DNA of 64,000 nt from Chitinophagales bacterium. Lineage in GTDB: Bacteria; Bacteroidota; Bacteroidia; Chitinophagales; Chitinophagaceae. Made by a program: the position numbers and the translations under genes. The stretch is from positions 287,617-351,616 of the forward strand of contig JACJXR010000004.1 in assembly GCA_020636505.1 (NCBI GenBank), read 5' to 3'. This document shows positions 62,619 to 64,000 of this stretch, piece after piece. The notes under the pieces were generated by a model. That model worked only from the letters and a program-made list of their open reading frames with translations, ran no database searches and had not been told where the DNA came from. The number at the start of each line of letters is the position of its first letter. Positions within the stretch are counted from its first letter, which is position 1.

Positions 62619-63350
62619 TTGCATAAAGGGATACACATACTAGCATTGGCTCTATGCCTGCATTTTTGTGCGTTGGCAGGGGAAACCGACACTGTAAAAC
62701 AGTTCAGTGTACTGGAGCTGTACACTTCGGAGGGCTGTTCGAGCTGTCCACCCGCAGAACGCTTGATGCCATTATTGGCAAAAAAGTATGGCGACAAGCT
62801 GTATATATTGGAATTTCATGTGGACTATTGGGACCGCCTGGGCTGGAAAGACAAATACAGTAATAACGAGTACTCCAACAGACAAAAAAGCTATACCCCA
62901 ATATTCAATACAAATTCGGTATACACCCCACAAGCCATCATCAACGGAAGAACACACCTGTCGGGCAACAGTAAAGATGCGATAGAAAACATTTTGAATG
63001 TGGAGGCATTCGCCAGAAAGAGTGTCCCCCAAATAATACTGACCGCCCAAAAGACAGGAGCGTCGGAAGTAACTGTTACATTCAATACCACACTCACTGA
63101 CAGCGAATTGATATACATAGCATTGGTACAAAAAGAAGCCAGCACGCAAGTAAGAGCCGGTGAGAACAAAGGCAAGCTTGTTCGTCACAGTCATATAGTT
63201 CGCGACTTTCAGATGGCTATGTTCGAACAAGGAGAAAAAAAGCTAACCATACCCGACGATATAACGGAATACGACTGCTATGTGGTGGCATATATACAAG
63301 ACACCACTAATATGCACATAGCAAATGCAGAAAAAGTTAAGATTCGGTAA
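62619..63350 (+). CDS. DUF1223 secreted thioredoxin-like protein
   Basis: 243 residues starting at TTG (62619), which gives the signal peptide LHKGIHILALALCLHFCALAG; no ATG offers one. The mature domain has LELYTSEGCSSCPPAERLM, the DUF1223 hallmark with a CSSC redox-like motif, then LEFHVDYWDRLGWKDKYS and TPQAIINGR. DUF1223 proteins are periplasmic and of unknown role. It follows hscB by 3 nt, so it is co-transcribed although no functional link is known. Confidence 0.87.
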   Translation: MHKGIHILALALCLHFCALAGETDTVKQFSVLELYTSEGCSSCPPAERLMPLLAKKYGDKLYILEFHVDYWDRLGWKDKYSNNEYSNRQKSYTPIFNTNSVYTPQAIINGRTHLSGNSKDAIENILNVEAFARKSVPQIILTAQKTGASEVTVTFNTTLTDSELIYIALVQKEASTQVRAGENKGKLVRHSHIVRDFQMAMFEQGEKKLTIPDDITEYDCYVVAYIQDTTNMHIANAEKVKIR

Positions 63351-63357
63351 ACATTTA

Positions 63358-63389
63358 TTGTGGAATTAAACAAAGAATAGATAAATTTG
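63358..63389 (+). promoter_or_regulatory. Promoter of tRNA-Leu
   Basis: TTG (63358-63360), a 21-nt spacer and TAAATTTG (63382-63389): full consensus, 12 nt before the tRNA. Confidence 0.7.
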
Positions 63390-63401
63390 CTGCCCGCAAT
63401 A

Positions 63402-63485
63402 GCCCAGATGGCGGAATAGGTAGACGCGCTAGACTCAAAATCTGGTTCTCGCAAGGGAGTGCAGGTTCGATTCCTGTTCTGGGCA
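63402..63485 (+). tRNA. tRNA-Leu (CAA)
   Basis: 84 nt, class II with a long variable arm (TTCTCGCAAGGGAGT). Acceptor GCCCAGA (63402-63408) pairs with TCTGGGC (63478-63484). The anticodon stem CTAGA/TCTGG has CAA at 63436-63438. T-arm GCAGG TTCGATT CCTGT. CCA is not encoded. Confidence 0.97.
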
Positions 63486-63486
63486 C

Positions 63487-63519
63487 AAAAAAAGCCGCTT
63501 CAATTGAAGTGGCTTTTTT
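63487..63519 (+). terminator. Terminator after tRNA-Leu
   Basis: GCCGCTTCAA/TTGAAGTGGC with one G-U, flanked by A- and T-runs. Almost the same hairpin recurs at 63881-63912. Confidence 0.9.
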
Positions 63520-63626
63520 ATTTCCAATTTTTCACCGATTTCATCCATTAAATTTTATTTTAGTTAATCGCTTTAAACAAGTTATACCTTATTAAAAAAA
63601 ATACTGTACCATATAAAACAACCGTA

Positions 63627-63845
63627 ATGTCATTTCAAGCATATTTAGATAATATTCAAAAGAAAACCGGCAAATCACCCGATGACTTTAAAAAATTGGC
63701 AAGCCAAAAAAAGTTTCTTGAAAACGGGAAACTGAAAGCTGATGTAAAAGCGGGTCAAATCGTTCAGTGGTTAAAAGATGATTTCGAGTTAGGGCATGGA
63801 CATGCTATGGCCATTTATGCATTGCTAAAAGGCAAGGAAAAGTAA
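63627..63845 (+). CDS. DUF4287 domain protein
   Basis: 72 residues. SFQAYLDNIQKKTGKSPDDFKKLA and the ending GHGHAMAIYALLKGKEK are the DUF4287 marks: a small helical domain of unknown function, common as single genes and as fusions. It lies between two near-identical terminators and is a single-gene unit. Confidence 0.9.
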   Translation: MSFQAYLDNIQKKTGKSPDDFKKLASQKKFLENGKLKADVKAGQIVQWLKDDFELGHGHAMAIYALLKGKEK

Positions 63846-63880
63846 CGTACTTTCTATTCAATAATTCATATCCGAATAGC

Positions 63881-63912
63881 AAAAAAGCCGCTTCGATAGA
63901 AGTGGCTTTTTT
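63881..63912 (+). terminator. Terminator after the DUF4287 gene
   Basis: GCCGCTTC, GATA loop, GAAGTGGC, A-run before and six T after. Confidence 0.9.
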
Positions 63913-64000
63913 GCGTATACAAACTCGTTTTCATCCAACTTGACAAGTAAATGACACGATTCTTTAACTGCCGGATAATAAGTTAGGTTTTTTAATCATA

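Overview
The window looks like chromosome of a member of the Bacteroidota, most likely a Chitinophagales/Sphingobacteriales relative. The reasons are a gldKLMN type IX secretion (T9SS) block, a secreted protein ending in a T9SS type A sorting domain, an LptD/OstA/MlaD outer-membrane set in the Bacteroidota style, and repeated promoters of the form TTG-N18..21-TAnnTTTG, which is the Bacteroidota sigma consensus. I see no insertion sequence, prophage block, CRISPR array or rRNA. Almost all of the window is core or conserved accessory chromosome. About 58 protein genes and 4 tRNA genes (Asn-GTT, Ser-GCT, Pro-TGG, Leu-CAA) can be supported.

Layout. 1-10 kb: the 3' part of hscA, then a leftward block of aspartate kinase, an OstA-like protein, an MlaD-like protein and a very large outer-membrane protein, followed by a rightward metallo-hydrolase. 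10-16 kb: comB-like phosphatase and the T9SS core gldN, gldM, gldL, gldK (leftward). 16-25 kb: DUF255 thioredoxin-domain protein, hemD-like, DUF4271 and a secreted protein, then rightward hemW and two secreted proteins, then leftward alanine racemase with an M20 amidohydrolase. 25-31 kb: a terminase-small-subunit-like gene, fabG, fabH, rlmN with a YjbR-family gene, and a START/GyrI-like protein. 31-36 kb: a membrane glycosyltransferase fusion, tRNAs, an outer-membrane beta-barrel and a threonine aldolase. 36-42 kb: a cyclodeaminase-family gene, dnaA, nhaA, a PH-domain protein and a 2-oxoacid dehydrogenase E2. 42-48 kb: an MBOAT plus SGNH O-acylation pair, lptD and a cell-wall amidase. 48-53 kb: an EGF-like lipoprotein, ccmF with ccmE, and a ureohydrolase. 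53-64 kb: an MFS transporter with a metallo-hydrolase, a T9SS cargo protein, cupin, FMN reductase, metallophosphoesterase, a TIGR01777 epimerase, a saccharopine-dehydrogenase-like enzyme, hscB with a DUF1223 gene, tRNA-Leu and a DUF4287 protein.

Shared themes. Several genes build or use the outer envelope: LptD, OstA-like, MlaD-like, amidase, gldKLMN, the T9SS cargo, beta-barrels and the O-acylation pair. HscA and HscB, partners in Fe-S cluster assembly, lie at opposite ends of the window. Many convergent gene pairs share or nearly share stop codons, and several genes start within a few bases of their -7 promoter box, which suggests leaderless or near-leaderless mRNAs. Several starts are TTG or GTG.

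The most interesting signal is upstream of the aspartate kinase. A 16-residue lysine-rich leader ORF is followed by an 11-bp terminator hairpin. An 8-nt copy of one terminator arm lies exactly across the leader stop codon, so it could form a competing antiterminator. This is the layout of a ribosome-mediated transcription attenuator for lysine. Other points of interest are an outer-membrane protein joining a peptidase-like domain without HExxH to a propeller and an Omp85-like barrel, an identical A-rich element ahead of gldL and gldM, an unassigned minus-strand terminator/promoter unit near 34.7 kb, a GT2 protein fused to a sugar-phosphate transferase that lacks its catalytic core, and a CxxxY-type CcmE.
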